From Oscarella lobularis (lineage: Eukaryota > Porifera > Homoscleromorpha > Homosclerophorida > Oscarellidae), in assembly GCF_947507565.1 (NCBI RefSeq), contig NC_089194.1:1116001-1180000 (forward strand): a stretch of DNA of 64,000 nt, given 5' to 3'. Under the pieces are notes generated by a model, which was not told the DNA's origin, made no database searches, and was given only the letters and a program-made list of their open reading frames with translations. Position numbers and translations under genes: made by a program. This document shows positions 1-13,775 of this stretch, in pieces. The stretch's first letter is position 1. Every line of letters starts with the position of its first letter.

Positions 1-160
1 ACGTAACAACGCTGCTCAGGTTTTTGCTTCAGTCAAAAACAACTCTTTCAGTGGTCGGTTTAATTAACTAAGCTAGAAAAAAGTAAGTATACTGTATATA
101 TATAGAGAACTCGACTACGGTACAGTACTCGTATCAGGGCTCCTATTGTGTTACGCAAAC
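1..160 (+). repeat. 5' flank duplicated from the Gal3ST-like gene cluster
   Basis: This stretch matches about 486-640 with small indels. Shared blocks include cgtaacaacgct, a ctttcag-tgtcggttta block, aactaagctagaaaaa-gtaagt, and gctcctattgtg-gacgcaaaccgc. In the second copy the block leads directly into the first sulfotransferase gene. The first copy has no coding sequence after it, so it looks like a duplicated promoter/5' UTR left by tandem gene duplication. The aagtaagt in both copies could be a 5' UTR splice donor. Confidence 0.7.
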
Positions 161-485
161 CGCACCTGGAGAAGCCGGAAGATTACGTTAGGTGAAGTAC
201 GTAATAATTAATTAATTAAAGAGAGACGATGCTAGCTGTGAGTATATTTATACTTTTAGCGTGCGCGATTTGTGGGCTAAGAATGATCTCGGGGTCAAAT
301 CGGATGAATTTTCTATGAAAGTTCCATCTCACGGTAGCGTTTTCCTCAAATTGACCAAGCCGACGTAAGCGGCCGTTTTTATGGTTTTTTTCTTCTTTTT
401 ACGCGCTGTCTTTTCACGTCTTTGCGTTCGTTTTTTTTTTCCCCTTCTAAAAAGACGTGCACGAATGTTGAGCGTTCGTGCATGG
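161..485. other. Non-coding spacer between duplicated 5' flanks
   Basis: AT-rich spacer with poly-T tracts. I see no convincing gene. It may be the decayed remainder of a third duplicated unit, but nothing in it reads as sulfotransferase. Confidence 0.4.
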
Positions 486-689
486 GCGTAACAACGCTTC
501 TCAGGTCAATTCTTGCTTCAGTTGAGAAAGAAACTCTTTCAGTTGTCGGTTTAACCATCGGTTTAACTAAGCTAGAAAAAGTAAGTCATATACGTAGCTA
601 TCTTAGGGCTCCTATTGTGTGACGCAAACCGCGTGCACGTGAGTTCCTGTGTACGTTTCACACGCCTGCGGTCATATGGTGCGGTTGCT

Positions 690-1799
690 ATGAGCAAGTC
701 CTCCTTTCGATCTTGCTGCTTACTTGGAGTCGTTGGAGTCGTCCTCCTACTCGCTCTACAAACCGTCAACAAGTCTTCGTTTGCCAAGCCGCCGATCAAG
801 TATGCTAAATTATACGGTCCCGTCTCCTCCGAGACTTCCGAGACATTGGCGACGCCAGTACGCAATTTTGTCTTCGTTAAGACGCATAAGACTGGGAGCA
901 CGAGCGTTCGAGACATACTGAAACGCTACATACGCTCTCACGGCCTAATTGAAATCGCAACCAGGAAGGGGTCCCCTCCTATGAAGAACCAATTTCTCGA
1001 AATTAATAATAATAGGACGTATCGCGTGGTGCACAGGCCGGGCGAGTACAACGCTTTGGTTTCGCACTGTCGCTATCGAAAGTCCGTGGCCGATAAGCTA
1101 ATACGGAATCCGATCTATCTCACCATTCTACGAAATCCTTACACTCTTTTTCTTTCCGCTTTCGACTTTTTTTCCGTCGTTCGACAGTGCGTTGGAGCCG
1201 CCACCGAGATCGGTCCCCTGGAAGTCTTAGACAATCCACGAATTTATTATAATAAACTTCGGAAGTGTGCTTTCCACTGGCACATTCTAAATCCCATGGC
1301 CTACGACCTGGGACTCGAGCCTCCCTACGACGACAAAGACGTACGAAGTAAAATTAGAGAAATGGATGAAGCATTTAGTTTGGTCATGATAATGGAACAT
1401 TATCCGGAATCTATTGTCATGCTGCGACGAATTCTCAAGTGGAATCTAACAGACGTCGTGATGATGCCGGCGAGAACGCATCCCAATTTTAAAAAGAACG
1501 ACGAGAAAGTTTCGGATTATGAGAAGTTGGTCGCACATCATCAAGACGCCGTTCTGACGGATAGACACAAGGAAGTGCTGAGAGATTGGCTGCGAGCCGA
1601 CTTTCTTATTTACAATCATTTTCTCAAAGTGTTTCACGAAAAAATTCGCGACGAAGAGCGACGGACGGGAAGTTTCGCCTTCGAGGTCGAACGATACAAA
1701 GACGCAATGGTCAACTTTACTAAGGGAAAAGATATCCGTTCGCTTCCGAGAGATCGACAGTCACAAATGGCCGAGTGGTACGAAAAGAAGACCGCCTGA
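690..1799 (+). CDS. Galactose-3-O-sulfotransferase-like protein, copy 1
   Basis: Single-exon gene of about 369 aa. I chose the ATG at 690 rather than the in-frame 615 because it is followed at once by a short basic stretch and a hydrophobic run (GVVGVVLLLALQ), the layout of a type II Golgi signal anchor. The lumenal part has the two PAPS-binding signatures of the Gal3ST family: a 5'-phosphosulfate loop FVKTHKTGSTS and a 3'-phosphate loop with LRNPYTLFLSAFDFF. The length is close to vertebrate GAL3ST proteins. The expected role is transfer of sulfate from PAPS to the 3-OH of terminal galactose on glycolipids or glycans in the Golgi. A paralogue in the same orientation follows 300 bp downstream. 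The family call is firm; the acceptor substrate is not predictable. Confidence 0.85.
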   Translation: MSKSSFRSCCLLGVVGVVLLLALQTVNKSSFAKPPIKYAKLYGPVSSETSETLATPVRNFVFVKTHKTGSTSVRDILKRYIRSHGLIEIATRKGSPPMKNQFLEINNNRTYRVVHRPGEYNALVSHCRYRKSVADKLIRNPIYLTILRNPYTLFLSAFDFFSVVRQCVGAATEIGPLEVLDNPRIYYNKLRKCAFHWHILNPMAYDLGLEPPYDDKDVRSKIREMDEAFSLVMIMEHYPESIVMLRRILKWNLTDVVMMPARTHPNFKKNDEKVSDYEKLVAHHQDAVLTDRHKEVLRDWLRADFLIYNHFLKVFHEKIRDEERRTGSFAFEVERYKDAMVNFTKGKDIRSLPRDRQSQMAEWYEKKTA

Positions 1800-2101
1800 G
1801 TTTGTTTGTTTTGTTTGCTTGCTTGTCTGGTTAATGATATCCCTACAAATACCATGCACATGATGCTATACGATGGGGCTATATTAATTATTATTATTAT
1901 TATTAGAAATTTGAATCGCTCACAGACGGAGCAGTACCCGAATAAGGGCAAAACATACAGCAGCATGAACAATTAGTGTGATTGCGCTAAAAGTTAAATA
2001 CGCCTACGTGTTTTAGCGCGCGCTGAACAGAAAGCTAAAGAGGGAGCAGGAAGACGGGACCTTCAGCCTCGGATTCACACCCCATGCAGCTATAATAGAC
2101 A
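1800..2101. other. Intergenic, between tandem sulfotransferases
   Basis: Holds an ATT-trinucleotide run near 1885-1905 and the 5' flank of copy 2. No gene seen. Confidence 0.4.
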
Positions 2102-3217
2102 ATGCGCAAGGCTGTATTTCGCGTTTTCTGCCTAGCACTTTGCTTCGCTGGATCCGTCCTCCTGCTCCGACTCACTCTATGGGACAAGTCGCCCAACAAA
2201 TACGCATACCCAAAGTCTTCTAGTACTCGCGTGACCAAGACACTAGCCCCAGCGACGCCAGTACGCAATTTCGTCTTTGTTAAGACGCACAAGACTGGAA
2301 GCACGAGCATTAGAGACATACTGCGACGCTATATACGCTCACACGGCCTAATCGAACTCGTATCCGAAATGGGGCCCCAACCTTATATGAAAAACCAATT
2401 TCTCGAAGTCGACAATCCCAATACGTATCGCGTGACGCACAAGCCGGGCGATTACAACGCACTGATATCGCACTGTCGCTATCGAAAGTCCGTAATCGAC
2501 GAGCTAATACCAAGTCCGATCTATTTCACCATTCTACGAAATCCTTACAGTCTTTTTCTTTCCGCTTTCGACTTCTTTCCTCCCGTTCGACAGTGCGCCG
2601 GAGGAGTCGGCATCAGTTCTCTGGAAGTCTTGGACAATCCACGAACCTATTATGAAAGACTTCAAAATTGTGTCCATCATTGGCACATTCTAAATCCCAT
2701 GGCCTACGATCTAGGGCTCGAGCCTCCCTACGACGAAAAAGACGTTCGAAATAGAATTAGAGAAATGGACGACGCGTTTAGTTTCGTCATGATAATGGAA
2801 CATTATCCGGAATCTGTTGTCATGCTGCGACGACTTCTCAAGTGGAATCTGACGGACGTCGTGATGATGCCGGTCAGAACGCATCCCAAGCTGAAGAAAG
2901 ACGAGAACGTTTCGAATTACGAGAAATTGGTCGCACATCATGAAGACGTCCAACTGACGGACAGACACAAGGAAGTGCTGCGCGACTGGCAGCGAGCCGA
3001 TTTTCTCATCTATAATCATTTTCTCGACGTGTTTCGCGAAAAAATTCGCGACGAAGAAAGACGAACGGGAGACTTTGTCGCGGAAGTCGAGGAATACAAA
3101 GAGGATGATCAAACTTTGCACGGGAGTCAAGTTCAATGTCGTCAAATTGGCGTCGCGAAGAAAACCGCGTTTTTTTGCGAAAAGTCCTTAATTAGATTAA
3201 ATTCCTCGGTCACGTGA
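2102..3217 (+). CDS. Galactose-3-O-sulfotransferase-like protein, copy 2
   Basis: Single-exon tandem paralogue of the preceding gene, 371 aa. It starts with a basic residue pair and a hydrophobic anchor (LALCFAGSVLLLRLTL), then shares the PAPS loops FVKTHKTGSTS and LRNPYSLFLSAFDFF and nearly all of the catalytic domain with copy 1. After VEEYKEDD (about 3110) the reading frame no longer matches copy 1. A +1 shift gives a tail more like copy 1, so a one-base indel probably replaced the last ~37 residues with an unrelated sequence. The catalytic core is intact, so the protein may still work. The duplication looks recent but is not fresh. Confidence 0.83.
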   Translation: MRKAVFRVFCLALCFAGSVLLLRLTLWDKSPNKYAYPKSSSTRVTKTLAPATPVRNFVFVKTHKTGSTSIRDILRRYIRSHGLIELVSEMGPQPYMKNQFLEVDNPNTYRVTHKPGDYNALISHCRYRKSVIDELIPSPIYFTILRNPYSLFLSAFDFFPPVRQCAGGVGISSLEVLDNPRTYYERLQNCVHHWHILNPMAYDLGLEPPYDEKDVRNRIREMDDAFSFVMIMEHYPESVVMLRRLLKWNLTDVVMMPVRTHPKLKKDENVSNYEKLVAHHEDVQLTDRHKEVLRDWQRADFLIYNHFLDVFREKIRDEERRTGDFVAEVEEYKEDDQTLHGSQVQCRQIGVAKKTAFFCEKSLIRLNSSVT

Positions 3218-3286
3218 TCTTTTATATTTTATTCTTACAGCACAACTACAGTATCGGTAATTTCAGTCACTAATTAATTAGATTAA

Positions 3287-6315
<3,029 letters not shown>

Positions 6316-6574
6316 CTGACTTTCTAAAGCAAAAACGATATCAAAGCTTGTACAGAGACCGTTGCGCGCTCTATTCTAGCAAATACTACCCGATAGACCC
6401 CCGTTTTCTCATCTACTCTAGTCGCTATTCTATTGACATTGGAGCCGCCTGTTCATGCACTGAGTGGCTCGGCGTCACTAAATTATTATAATTAGCCTCC
6501 TGAGGTTATCTTAAGAGCGGCTTTTGTCCAGTGAGAGTCCACTGAAGCCTCCTGCGCGGTCGAGTCACAACAGT

Positions 6575-6913
6575 ATGCGTACTCTTCTTCTTCTTGCTGC
6601 GCTCGTCGTCGTCGTCGCCTACGCGGCTCAGATTGGGTTCCAACGTGAACCCGAGTCTCTGCCCAACTGCGAGGACATCATGGTTCAATGCTTGTATAAC
6701 TCGAATTGCTCGCAGTTGCTCGTTCCGTACGTGTGCGATTGCGATCCTGCCAAGAATCTTCAGGGATGTTCTTCTGCTTGCGCCGCCGATGTCGCGGCTT
6801 TGTCAACTGATGCCATTGGCAAAGCTCTGGCGTTGCCGCATTTTTGCGATTGCACGCCCGATGAGTCATTTTGCAAGAAGATCGCCCTCGTCGTCGAGAG
6901 CTGTCCTCACTAA
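6575..6913 (+). CDS. Small secreted Cys-rich protein, possibly GDNF/GAS1-like
   Basis: Intronless ORF of 112 aa from the ATG at 6575, chosen because a signal peptide (RTLLLLAALVVVVAYA) follows; the in-frame 6524 start would bury it. The mature part has ten cysteines in spaced pairs: CEDIMVQCLYNSNC, CDCDPAKNLQGC, CDCTPDESFC, and a final C four residues from the end. This spacing, with paired CDC motifs, recalls the GDNF-receptor/GAS1 helical domain, but the match is weak. A polyadenylation-like AATAAA lies near 7083. Otherwise a secreted protein of unknown function. Confidence 0.6.
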   Translation: MRTLLLLAALVVVVAYAAQIGFQREPESLPNCEDIMVQCLYNSNCSQLLVPYVCDCDPAKNLQGCSSACAADVAALSTDAIGKALALPHFCDCTPDESFCKKIALVVESCPH

Positions 6914-7598
6914 AGGCTCGGGGTTGCAACTCCCTGGCATTTGAACGTTTTTTTGGCGCGCGCGAGTATACGTCTGTCGATTCAGTGGCTGGTATGTCTT
7001 TTTTTTCACGATTGTCGTATAGTATAGTATATTGTGCTGGCTGGGACAAGCGTCCATGATGTGCATGATGACCTGTGCATGCCAATAAAAAAAGGTCTTC
7101 ATCAAGCGGTCCGTCACACGTCACCATGCGTACACGCATACATATAGGGCGGCCGTGGGATCGCGTGCATCTAGTTCTCTTACCGAAGTAGGATTTGCAT
7201 AGAAGAATAATGTTGTTTTAAATGCCAATGCGATCTCTGTGCGTGACTAGGGCCATCCCATCTCAAGAGATACCCCCTGCAACGTGACGACTACTGTATC
7301 ATACTTTCGGGAAATCAACTTCTACAACTTCCAGTCAAGGATGAATACCGTAGTGCTTCGGGGCCTTCGCGCGGTATGTACCTTTTCTTCGTCTCCTGAC
7401 CCCACCCCACGATAGCGATTAAGAGAACACACGTGATTATATGCAGACCGCTAATCATTTATTTATTATTGCAAACATCATGAACACGTTTACGGGGCAC
7501 GGAGGAGAGCAAGAAGCGCAAATGATCATATAGAAGTTTCAATGCAGAGATATCAGACCTCACCTCCGAGAAAAAAGAAACCCTAAGAAGAGAGCGAC
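6914..7598. other. 3' UTRs of two convergent genes
   Basis: Contains the 3' UTR and polyA signal (near 7083) of the small secreted gene, then the 3' UTR of eIF4E on the minus strand, with possible reverse-complement polyA signals (ttattt near 7458). No coding exon recognised. Confidence 0.45.
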
Positions 7599-8737
7599 TT
7601 AAACTATGTAGAGGCTCTTAGACTGAGAGCCAGTCTTTGACATGGTACTCTGATGAGACTAAAAATATATATTATATATATATATTGAGTCAATTATTTA
7701 TAATCTCTTTACCTGATAAACTAATACTCCCCTCTGTTGTATTCCTAATTTCTCTTTGACAACAGTTCTATTAGTAAAAATATCATTTCTATATATATAT
7801 TTTTTTTTCTATATGTACCCTATTTTAAGAACTCTCTCCTTTCTCTCGGAATGGCCCGTCCAAATGGCCAATTTATCCCCGCGGGGTCGAACGTTGACGA
7901 CGGCTCCGCATATCTCCTCGGACGCCTCTTCGAATTGTTCGCCTATTAGTAGCATCAACTGAGAGAGAGAGAGAGATGAAGAAAGAAAGAAAGAAAGAAA
8001 CATATGTATGTATGTGTGTGTGTGTGGGGGTGGGGGTGGGCGGAGCCATTCTCATTCTCACCACTTCTATCCAGAATTGATCTAAGTCTCTTCGTTGACT
8101 TTTGTTGAGACTGAGAAGCCAACGGCCTCCCTTGCTGTTCAACTTATCTTCCCAGGCGGGATAGATGCCCTCCTATGGAGGAGGAGGAGGAGGATTAATA
8201 AATAAATAAATAAATAACGATTAATGATTTCCGTACTTTAAATAGGCAATAATCGCAACCGCCACTTAGAGAGCTAGCCGGCTGAATATAATTATAAAGT
8301 CTTAAAAGAAGAAAAAAAATTTGAATTTTTTCAATTTTTAGAAATAAACGCCTTACGACCAAAAGTCTTCGACCTTGAGAAAAAGAGAAGGGAGAAAAAA
8401 TCACGTGACGCCCGGGCTTTTTTCTTTCTCTCTCTTTTTTCTCTTACCGTCGAAAAGGTCGTGATTTCCTTCACGTTGTCGCGCCATTCCTTCGTGCGAT
8501 CGTTCTTGATGAACCAGAGGCACCAGCGATTTTGCAGGGGATGTTTTATCGTCGCTTCGGCGTTCGCCGTCTCGTCTTCCTGCAGAGAAACGACTCGAAA
8601 CGAGGCGATATCGCGCCCGCGAGGGGAAGGCGGCGTCGGCGAGGGTTCGTTCGCGCGGTCGACGTTCGTTCGAGCTCGATTCTTACGCGATTCGGGCCGC
8701 TATTCGTGTCTTTCGCTTCTATCGCGCTTGTGGCCAT
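7599..8737 (-). CDS. EIF4E: Translation initiation factor eIF4E
   Basis: Eight exons on the minus strand (8687-8737, 8448-8579, 8357-8373, 8237-8300, 8062-8172, 7819-7958, 7713-7767, 7599-7658) give 209 aa; human is 217. Family landmarks: KHPLQNRWCLWFIKND, VEDFWSLYNYIQ, GCDYCLFKEGIYPAWED with the cap-stacking Trp and Glu, KGGRWLLSLNK, GAVVNVRPRGDKLAIWT, and the C-terminal end SKTGSQSKSLYIV. All eight conserved tryptophans appear present. It binds the m7G cap and recruits eIF4G. The third exon is only 17 nt (VEDFW plus part of Ser) and is required to keep the frame. It is divergent from the CLC gene, with 380 bp between ATGs. Confidence 0.95.
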
Positions 8738-9117
8738 GAGTCAGTGAAAACGGCACGTGGGCCCACTGGCGTGAAGCGCCCGTATGTCACGAAGTGAAAC
8801 AGAAACACGTGGCGCTGGCCGGCGGGAAAGTTGGTTGTTTCGCTGCGTGTTTTCATACAAGAAACGCGCATGAGTCTTGTCTCGCGCACACTGCACGACA
8901 ACGAGTAATCAATCTCTACACTAATATGATGCAGGTAACGCTAATTTTGTACGTGCTTGTGCATACCTCTGTACTTATTTCTATGCGTACGGACTCACAA
9001 TGCATAGGATTCGATAGTTTTGGCGGCTAGGTGTGACGGGATGTTTATTGTCTCAATCCGGGACTCGCCTACGAACCTCGAAGTCGACATTTCGATCGAT
9101 TTCGAGCTCGATTCGCC
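8738..9117. promoter_or_regulatory. Divergent intergenic region, eIF4E and CLC
   Basis: 380 bp between opposed start codons; must hold both promoters. It includes CACGTG-type sites near 8755 and 8810 and a cluster of gcgc near 8880. A minus-strand ORF here was considered and rejected as coding. Confidence 0.45.
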
Positions 9118-11186
9118 ATGGGAAACGTCGAAGATGTGCCCATAGTTGGAAAAGTAGGCAGCGCCGGCGTAATCGAGGTAAGCGGGGCCCCGTAGGAGGA
9201 AACCTTCCAAGTTGGAACGCGTCTAGAGCCGCGAATATCACGAGCCGAATAACCCGCGACTCAACGCCGAGCTGTTCACGCAGCGAGTAAGTGCAAAGAG
9301 CGTTAGAAAAAAATGTCTCTCATCAGAGTCGAAATTTTGAAATCAGACCGCGAGAAAGAAAGCTTTCGTTCGATGGCTCATGTGCTTCGTCATAGGCGGA
9401 TCGATAGCGCTCATCTATCGAGGCATTAGTTACGTGGTACGAAAAAGAAACAAAAAAAGAATTAATTAATTAATTAATGATTAAATATAGGTCGAAACGT
9501 TTGGAGACGCCCACTACGAACTTTTGGAAGGGAGTATCCTTTAATTAATAATTAATTAAATAAAAGATATGTAGATTTTTTTTTTCTTTGACTTTGAGTC
9601 CTCCTCCTCCTTCTTCTTATTCAGTGGTTGAAGACAATAATCTAGCTGGAGCTTTTGTAAAGGATCTCTATATATATAGATATAGAGAGAGTAGTGGTTT
9701 AATTAATTGATGTATATTCTCTCTAGTTTGCCAATACGGCTATTATGCTCTCTCTCGTTCTCACTGCCGTCTCCTTAGTTCTTTGGGAGGTTCGACTTTT
9801 TTTTTTTCTTTTTTATTATCTCTCTATTGCGTAATTTCTCAAGCCTGCGTCCGGTGGCTCGGGAATTCCTGACGTAATCGGATTTTTAAATGGAGTTGCC
9901 GCCGACCGGCTCATGGATTGGACGACGTTTCTGGCGAAGCTTCTCGGCGTCACGTGCGCCGTCTCCTCAGGTCTTTTCGTTGGACCGGAAGGTCGGCCTC
10001 GACGCTCTCTCAATAATTAATTAACAAGCTATTGATTTTTTTCTTTAGGACCTACTATTCACATAGGTGCTCTGCTCGGAGCTTTGTAAGTATAAATAAT
10101 AACTAGTATTGGCTATAACGAACGGACTCGCGTGCTTTTAATGACTAGTCTCTTGAGAAGTCTTGTAGCCATTTGCAAGAAGTTTAACATATTCGCGAGC
10201 TTGCAGAGACTCAGGTTAGACAATTAATAAACGAGAGTTAAAATAATCGTTCTTTCTTTCTTTTTAGAAACGATAAAGATGAACGAGACTTTGTAGCAAA
10301 GTAAAACAACCCTACCTATTGAATTATTGATTATTTATTATTTTTAGTGGTGCCGCCGGAGGCATAGCCGCCGCTTTCCACGCACCAATCGGAGGTCTCT
10401 CAGCGCCTTCGTGGAATTCCAATCATTGTTACTCTCTCCCTTCCTCCCTCTAGGCGTGATTTTTGCTATCGAAGAGGCCATATCGTTTTTCAATGCTAAA
10501 CTCATCGCTCGAACGTATCTCGTAAGGAGGAGATAAGAAAGTCATGCTGCAGATGAATAGAGTGTCTATGCTGCGTAGACTTGTGCGACAGCCTATTACG
10601 TCCTCTACTTCCTTGAGACTCACAGCTACCAAGTAAGTATAAAGTATGTAGTCTTTTACTGATTCTTAAGGGTCCTACCGCATTATATGTAGATATGTAG
10701 AGGGCCCCTTCCCTTTGAACTGTTGACCCACCCCGCTCAGTTATTAGCCTATAAACAACGCTGTCGTAAATACTAACCTTCCTATAGTGTATCAATGGGA
10801 GGGGGGGGGGGCTCTTTATTATAGGCACAGGTTCCTATGTGTCTAATTGCTTACCTTCGTTCTCTAGTTTGATACAAATCTTTTTACTGAATTCCAACTG
10901 GATTTGTCGTGCAGAATTAGTTACTACGCCGAGGTAAGAACTTCAGTCCGAGCACCGACGAATTTGTGGACAGTTGTCTTAGGACATCTTCTGGTTTGCC
11001 TTGTTGGGTGCACTCGGAGGATTGTTAGGCGGATTTTTCAATTTCTTGGTCATCAAACTCACCACCTTGTATATATAATATTATGAGCAATCCTTTAGTT
11101 CCCTTCTATTATCATTTTGCAGGCGTTTGAAGTACATCAATCCGTTGGGATGGCGTAGAATTCTTGAGGTAGTAAGCCCTTTTCAT

Positions 11187-11221
<35 letters not shown>

Positions 11222-13292
11222 TATATAGGCTGTGACTATTGCCTTGCTGACGTCGATTTTCGTCGTTTTCGTTCCCTACAATTATCCGTGTACAAAAGCC
11301 GTGAGTCTTGGGTTTTGTATGGACAGGTGAAAAATCAAGCGTCTTTCTTGCAGGATCAACTCATCTCTCACATAAGTGCCTTTTACAATACATCGTCTCC
11401 CTCCTTCGATCGACCAGAGGAGACGTGCGTCAACGGTAGCACGAAAACTATTTATATTATACATGTTAATCCCGAAACGTTCTATTTATTTCTAGACGTC
11501 GTATGGGCGACCGTTCACAGTTATCCGCACGTATTCCTTCCCAATTCGACGATAACAAAGGAAATACAAGAACCAATAGAAAAAGTATGTTGATTTTTAA
11601 TAATAAATTAATATTTTTTTATCGCCTCCTTTTCCAGTTTCTCGGTGATAAAATGCTATTGAGACAGGCGCGTTGTCCTCCCGGTCAATACAACGAAATG
11701 GCGTCACTATTTTACGTTGTAAGATTTTAAATAATTGAATAATTAATACGCGGACACTGTGAGCCTCACTTTAGAGCGGTCACCAAGCCGTAGCCAATTT
11801 ATTCAAGCAGGGAACGTATTATTTTCTCAGTCCAGGTAGCTTAGACGCGTGGAGTTTTTTTTTTCTTTTCTCTCTGAGGCCTTTGTCTTGGTTGCATATA
11901 GCGACTATTATTGGCTATTGGGTCATCTATTTTTTTATGGCGGCTGCTACTGCTGGAATCAGTATAGCATCCGGTCTCGTCGTTCCGACTCTCACTATAG
12001 GCAAGGACAAACTATTAATTAAAATAATTAATTGATTCAATTTTTTGGTAGGTGGCTGTCTTGGTCGACTTTTCTCCATAGCGATTAACAGTGAGATAAA
12101 GAAATAGCGTTTAGTTTAAAAGAGTAATTTTATTTTTCTATTTAATTAATTAATTAAAGGACTTGTCAAGGATAACATTGGGGAGCATGGTGCCGATCCG
12201 GGAACGTGGGCCATGATTGGTGCCGCCGCCTTTTGGAGCGGTTCGGGTCGAATCACCGTCACAATAGCCGTCATTATGCTGGAAATCACGGGGTCAGAAT
12301 TAAAAATTAAATACATTGTTATTTAATCTTAGGAGTATGTATATAGGAAATTTCGTTTTTTGCCTGCGATCATGGTGGCGGTTGTTGTGGCCAAGTGGGT
12401 TGGCGACTGGATCAATCACAGCCTCTATCACGCTCTTCTTCACGTCAAGCACATTCCCTACTTACCTGATCCCCACAAGTCAATGACAGCTACAGGTAAT
12501 AATTATTGATTAATAAAGGGGGCCCCCTCTCACCTTATTTTGATCTTCTATAGCTCGCGATGCCATGATCGCCGACGTTGTCACTCTTCAGGAAAATGAA
12601 TCGCCGGCGGAAGTCGAGAGCGCCATGGAAACGACTCACAACGGTTTCCCGGTGTTGAGAACGGACGAAACCGGTCGCACGTATATGGTATATCATCCAT
12701 ACGTATAGAAACTCGGTGACACTTTGAGCGCTCTCCTTCAGGCGGGCCTCATCACGCGTAACTATCTCGAAAGAGCGATGAAAGAGAATATAAATCAAGC
12801 TCTGGTAAGAAAATTTAAATTAATTATTAGATCTTAAAGAAATAGTGGCAATCTATTTATATGACAGATACCAGTTGGTGACTACATGGACTGCACTCCC
12901 TATACAGTCTTACCAGACTATCCCGTAGTCAATGCGTTCATGTGAGCAGTAGTAACGTTTCTCTCTGACATTTCCATTTCTTTTATGTATGTCCCCCTCC
13001 CATCGTTCCTAGGTTTTTTAAGAATCTCGGACTGCGTCACTTGTGTGTCGTCAACGACAAATTCGAGCTCCAAGGCATCATCACTCGAAAGGACTTGGAG
13101 CGCGTCTCGCACGATCACGAGCACAGTCGCAAGGCGGAGAAAAAGCACAAGCATCGTCGCGGCGGCGACAAGGACTCCGATTCGGTCGACGTCGAAATGG
13201 TTGTTTCCAAGTCGAAGGATCCGCTCGTCAAGGCGAGCGTCACCGAATCGTTGTCCGCTCCGCTTCTCGACGATGAGTCGAAAAGTGCGTGA
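9118..13292 (+). CDS. CLC-family chloride/proton exchanger, CLC-6/7-like
   Basis: Twenty-nine exons join in frame to 784 aa: a 20-codon first exon (9118-9177), then exons from 9227 to the last at 13013-13292. Transmembrane selectivity motifs are ASGGSGIPDV, GLFVGPEGPTIHIG with the gating Glu, NGAAGGIAAAFHAPIGGVIFAIEEAISFF with the proton-pathway Glu, and ASGLVVPTLTIGGC. Two C-terminal CBS domains follow (ARDAMIADVVTL..., PVGDYMDCTPYTVLPDYP...IITRKDLERV). A His/Lys-rich insert (SHDHEHSRKAEKKHKHRR) and an acidic-dileucine-type LSAPLLDDE end the tail. Gating and proton glutamates imply a Cl-/H+ antiporter, probably endo-lysosomal. Intron 22 (12001-12051) is GC-AG (ATAG/GCAAGG). No separate OSTM1-like partner is seen nearby. 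Confidence 0.92.
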
Positions 13293-13775
13293 CGTACAAG
13301 TCGACAGGTTTGCTTTGTTTGTGTTTGCTCCTGCATCAGTTTTATACTCCCATTTCTTTTGTCTACATGCACAATTTTTGTTGCTTTTTGAAATTCGTCA
13401 ATTCCTCGTTTTGAGACTAGGACCTTGATAAACCATTTTATTGTGCGGAAGTTGACATATGGCGCTCTTCCCGTTCGTTGAACGCATGCGCGATTTGCAA
13501 CGGCTGAATTTCTGTTCGAAGACTGGATCTAGCGCCTTTTCAGACCAGCTACGAGGCTTATTTTGTCAGCAGACGCATCTATTATCTTCCAGAAGCCTTC
13601 TTTAGGAGCGATTCGTCGCAAGAATAGATTATTCCCTCTCATCCTACATGTAAGTGCGTGGCGGAGGGCGTAGTGGTTCGCCACGCGACCTGATCATATA
13701 AGGGTACGCAGAGGAGCCCCCGCTCACTTCCAAGAACAGCAAATCCCACGCAAACGCGAAACCGCTTTTGAACAA
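13293..13775. other. Intergenic; 3' UTR of CLC and promoter of receptor kinase
   Basis: No coding exon recognised. The segment just before 13776 has atataagggta at about 13695-13705, a possible TATA-like element 70 bp upstream of the next start codon. Confidence 0.4.

Noticed and set aside
8995-9210. Minus-strand frame reading FLLRGPAYLDYAGAAYFSNYG, like the start of molybdenum cofactor sulfurase.
   Set aside because: The resemblance is confined to a short motif, and the plus strand here carries the first CLC exon (9118-9177) with correct splice phases.
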